Position numbers and translations under genes: made by a program. A stretch of DNA of 64,000 nucleotides from JAMXLO01 sp963719805 (GTDB lineage Bacteria; Pseudomonadota; Alphaproteobacteria; Acetobacterales; Acetobacteraceae): the NCBI GenBank assembly GCA_963719805.1, contig CAVRDF010000010.1, positions 372,001 to 436,000 on the forward strand, read 5' to 3'. Positions 61,441 through 64,000 of this stretch are shown here, piece by piece; positions within the stretch are counted from its first letter, which is position 1, and the number at the start of each line of letters is the position of its first letter. Under the pieces are notes generated by a model. The model had not been told where the DNA came from, searched no databases, and saw only the letters and a list, made by a program, of their open reading frames with translations.

Positions 61441-62469
61441 CTATTCGGCGGCGGCGCGTTCCGGCTGACTTGCGACGACGCGCGCCATCAGCGTTGTGGC
61501 GTTACGGGATAGGATCTGCTCGCGCGCGGCATCGCCGATATGCGCCTCGGTGAGTGCCTTTTGGGTCCAGTCAACGCCGAATGCAGTCCCATCGGTGCCG
61601 CAGACGATGCGTTCGGCGCCATACAGTGCTACCGCGGCTTCGATCGCACGCGGGCCGAACGAGTTGCAATCGACGAACACCTTGGCCTTGCGGAAGCGCG
61701 ACGAAGGCAACTCCTCGTCCGGCGTGTCGAGCAGCGAGCGGTGATCCATTCGCTCGATCTCGAATGGTATGTTGCCGCCGAGATTGTGCACCACCATCGT
61801 CACGTCGGGATACGACGCGAGGACATCGGTGAGGCACAAGGTCACCATCACCGACGACAGGCTCGCCTGCATGTCCAGGGTGCCGTTGCGGCGACGCGCG
61901 TTGTCGGTATCGCCGCCGACCTTGGGGAAGGCGTCGCCAGGGCGCGGGCCATGGTGGATCAGCAGCACAGCGCGATGACGGTTGGCGATCTCAAGCAGCG
62001 GACGCACCGCATCGGCATCCTTGCGGGTGAGGAAGAAGTTGCCCGGCAGTTGCGCGCCGATGACGCCTGGCAGGCTGAGCGCGCGCTCGAATTCCGCGGC
62101 GGCGGCCGCGATGTCAGTAAGCGGCAATGCGGCGAGAGCGGCGAAGCGGTCGGAATGCCGCTGGCAGATCGCGGAGAAGCCGTCGTTGACGCGGCGGCAC
62201 AGCGCGCCGGCGACTTCCGGCGGCTGCGATTCGATCCAGCAGAAGCTGCCGAGCAGTGACAGCACGCTGATGGCGACTCCCTGACGATCCATGCGGGCTA
62301 GATGCGCGTCTGCATCGTCGAAGGCTTCGGCGAGCGGCTGTTCGCCCATCCGGGAGGCCAGCACCTCGACCCCGGCTGTGTTGTGCAGGATGCGCGGCTC
62401 CCGGGTGCGGTCGCGCAGCGCGTCAGCGAGATCGGCCGGTCTCCAGTGGGTGTGCATGTCGATCATCAT
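61441..62469 (-). CDS. ACMSD-type amidohydrolase
   Basis: 342 residues. Metal-dependent barrel with His6 and His8 in DMHTHW, the His pair in VLLIHHGPRPG, VVHNLGGNIPFE and the catalytic Asp in IVCGTDGTAFG. Compared with the tandem pair at 12426-14599 it has the more classical ACMSD entry (DMHTH). It probably decarboxylates or hydrolyses an aromatic-derived acid. The amidase gene lies 33 bp upstream on the same strand. Confidence 0.9.
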   Translation of the reverse strand: MMIDMHTHWRPADLADALRDRTREPRILHNTAGVEVLASRMGEQPLAEAFDDADAHLARMDRQGVAISVLSLLGSFCWIESQPPEVAGALCRRVNDGFSAICQRHSDRFAALAALPLTDIAAAAAEFERALSLPGVIGAQLPGNFFLTRKDADAVRPLLEIANRHRAVLLIHHGPRPGDAFPKVGGDTDNARRRNGTLDMQASLSSVMVTLCLTDVLASYPDVTMVVHNLGGNIPFEIERMDHRSLLDTPDEELPSSRFRKAKVFVDCNSFGPRAIEAAVALYGAERIVCGTDGTAFGVDWTQKALTEAHIGDAAREQILSRNATTLMARVVASQPERAAAE

Positions 62470-62502
62470 GGCTGGAGTCCTCCGGTGGGATTGTTGTGTC
62501 GA

Positions 62503-63888
62503 CTATAGCAGAGGATGCTTCAGGTGCCACTCGTGGCCGGATTGGTAGGCGTGGCCGATGCGCAGCGCGAGCGGTTCGGCGTAGCCGCGACAGACGATTT
62601 GCAGCGACGTGGGCAGGCCACCGGCGGTGAAGCCGTTGGGCACTGCCAATGCGCAAAGATCGAGGAAGTTGACCCAACGGGTGAACATCGCAGGCGTGGT
62701 ATTTTGATCGATCGAGGCGATCGGAATGGCGGGTGTCACCGCGGTGGGAGTGAGCAGTGCGTCGATGCCTTCGATCGACGCGGCAAAGGATGCCTTCATG
62801 TGTTCGCGCTCAGCCAGCGCGCGCAGGTAGTCGCGCGATGAGATGGCGGCGCCGGCACGCACGCGGGGACGCACGTCCTGGTCGAGCGGCTGCGCGTTGT
62901 CCTCCACCAGTTCCGCCAGCGCGACATAGCATTCCGCCGACATGATGCGGCCATTGATCGCGCCTAGATCGGCAAAGCGCGCGGGTAGCTGGGCATCGAC
63001 AATGGTGGCACCGAGATTGGCCAGAGCATCGACGGAGCGATCGTAAGCGGCCAGCACCTCGGCATCGATGTCGCCGCGTTCATGTGCCGGCAAGCGCGCG
63101 AGGCGCAGACCCTGCACACCACGATGCAGATCCGGCGTCGGATCGACGTTGCGCACGCCGATGGTACGGTGATCGCGCGCATCCTCGCCTTGCAGAACGG
63201 TGAGCAGCAGCGCGGCGTCCTGGACGTCGCGGGCGATCGGGCCGGGTGTGTCGAGTGTGGGGCTGAGCGGTAGCACGCCATACGTGCTGATGCGGCCGAT
63301 GGTGGTCTTCAGGCCGGTGATGCCGTTCCACGCGGCGGGAAGGCGCACCGAACCACCGGTGTCTGTGCCGATGGCCCAAGGTGCCAGGCCGGCGGCGACC
63401 GCAACGCCGGAGCCAGAGGACGAGCCGCCGGGCGTGCGATGCGTGGCGGCGTCCCACGGATTGCGCGGCGTGCCGAGATGCTGGTTGGTGCCCCAGCCGC
63501 CGTAGGCAAACTCCACCGTGTGAGTCTTGCCAAGGTTGATCATGCCGGCGGCCATCAGCTTGTGCATCAGCGTCGCGGTGCGCGGCGCTATGCGGTTGCG
63601 CCAGGCGGCGGTCCCGCCGGTCGCGACCTCGCCTTCGATCTCCACCAGGTCCTTGATGGCGATGGGAATGCCGTGCAGCGGCCCGACGGCGTGGCCGGAG
63701 CGGATCGCCTTGTCGGCGGCCTCGGCGGCCAGACGCGCATTTGCGACGTTGACCGAGACGAAGGCGTGCAGGGTGGGATCGTGCTGCTCGATGCGCGCGA
63801 GGTATTCATCCACCAGATCGACCGGCGAGAGGCGGCGTGCGGCGATATCGGCGACGAGGCTGTGGACGGGACGGAAGGCGGCGGTCAT
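62503..63888 (-). CDS. amidase (amidase-signature family)
   Basis: 461 residues from ATG 63888. The Ser-cisSer-Lys catalytic set is visible: Lys79 in IAIKDLVE, cis-Ser in the THRTPGGSSSGSG loop (about 156-158) and nucleophile Ser180 in GTDTGGSVR. The family includes GatA, fatty-acid amide hydrolases and aryl-acylamidases. No gatB or gatC gene is nearby, so it is a stand-alone amide hydrolase, probably feeding the amidohydrolase gene downstream. Confidence 0.93.
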   Translation of the reverse strand: MTAAFRPVHSLVADIAARRLSPVDLVDEYLARIEQHDPTLHAFVSVNVANARLAAEAADKAIRSGHAVGPLHGIPIAIKDLVEIEGEVATGGTAAWRNRIAPRTATLMHKLMAAGMINLGKTHTVEFAYGGWGTNQHLGTPRNPWDAATHRTPGGSSSGSGVAVAAGLAPWAIGTDTGGSVRLPAAWNGITGLKTTIGRISTYGVLPLSPTLDTPGPIARDVQDAALLLTVLQGEDARDHRTIGVRNVDPTPDLHRGVQGLRLARLPAHERGDIDAEVLAAYDRSVDALANLGATIVDAQLPARFADLGAINGRIMSAECYVALAELVEDNAQPLDQDVRPRVRAGAAISSRDYLRALAEREHMKASFAASIEGIDALLTPTAVTPAIPIASIDQNTTPAMFTRWVNFLDLCALAVPNGFTAGGLPTSLQIVCRGYAEPLALRIGHAYQSGHEWHLKHPLL

Positions 63889-63944
63889 GGCTCGCTCCGA
63901 TCGGTGGGTTGATTTGCCGGCGCCATTCCCGCACATGCGCGGCC

Positions 63945-64000
63945 ATGGCAGCAACACCTGACGATTTGTTCGCATTCTTCGACAAGCTGGGCATCGAGCA
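63945..64000 (+). CDS. YbaK/ProX-like aminoacyl-tRNA deacylase, N-terminal fragment
   Basis: Only 18 codons are inside the window: MAATPDDLFAFFDKLGIE. This matches the usual opening of prolyl-tRNA editing (ProX/PrdX) proteins, which clear Ala-tRNA(Pro). The gene continues past the right edge. The assignment rests on this short stretch alone. Confidence 0.5.
   Translation, partial: MAATPDDLFAFFDKLGIE

Noticed and set aside
1..64000. CRISPR arrays, prophage, insertion sequences, tRNA or rRNA genes
   Set aside because: I looked for regularly spaced repeats, transposase or integrase motifs and cloverleaf-type sequences in the gaps and found none convincing.

Overview
The window is about 64 kb of GC-rich, densely coding chromosomal DNA. 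Gene families and style point to an alphaproteobacterium, most likely near Rhodospirillales/Acetobacterales: ChpT-like phosphotransferase beside a che operon, stacked Liv-type transporters, CaiB, Rieske, ACMSD-type and thiolase/DUF35 catabolic genes, ArsR-methyltransferase next to metH, and many 4-bp ATGA/GTGA overlaps. This taxonomic placement is inference from gene content only. No rRNA, tRNA, CRISPR array, integrase or insertion sequence was seen.

Layout. 1-3108: a CPA2 antiporter running off the left edge, an alpha/beta hydrolase-fold protein whose nucleophile position is Ala, and a GST-like gene. 3182-12296 (minus): two complete branched-chain-type (Liv/HAAT) ABC importers back to back, one with a permease-ATPase fusion. 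12426-15009 (plus): two tandem ACMSD-like amidohydrolases and a Rieske ferredoxin. 15057-21224 (minus): a carbohydrate-type ABC importer with two paralogous Tat-exported binding proteins. 21668-24991 (plus): a catabolic set of thiolase-like protein, DUF35 partner, HpcH/HpaI aldolase and HSL-type esterase. 25239-25717: twin cold-shock genes. 25801-27395: an uncharacterised gene followed by a selenoprotein candidate of the UGSC family, read through an in-frame UGA. 27437-28444: moaA. 28609-34721: a compact chemotaxis locus. 34798-49488: dispersed catabolic and redox enzymes, an MFS pump and an orphan family-5 binding protein. 49963-54418: an ArsR-methyltransferase fusion and metH. 54574-64000: small exported proteins, SDR, TauD-like dioxygenase, thioesterase, a membrane protein pair, a decayed radical-SAM gene, a TauE-like permease, another amidohydrolase, an amidase and the first codons of a ProX-like gene.

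The most interesting element is 26874-27395. The reading frame stops at UGA after Gly-Ile-Gly-Asp, then continues for 79 conserved-looking codons starting Gly-Ser-Cys. This is the U-G-S-C signature, with a small stem-loop 15 nt after the UGA. A conventional gene caller would report only a truncated 93-residue protein.

A second window-wide pattern is that about eight otherwise intact genes are broken by a +1 shift. Several junctions share the context G|G(T/A)(A/C)CT, and four read GGTACT. A systematic sequencing or basecalling error is the simplest explanation, so these genes are described as continuous with the shift noted.
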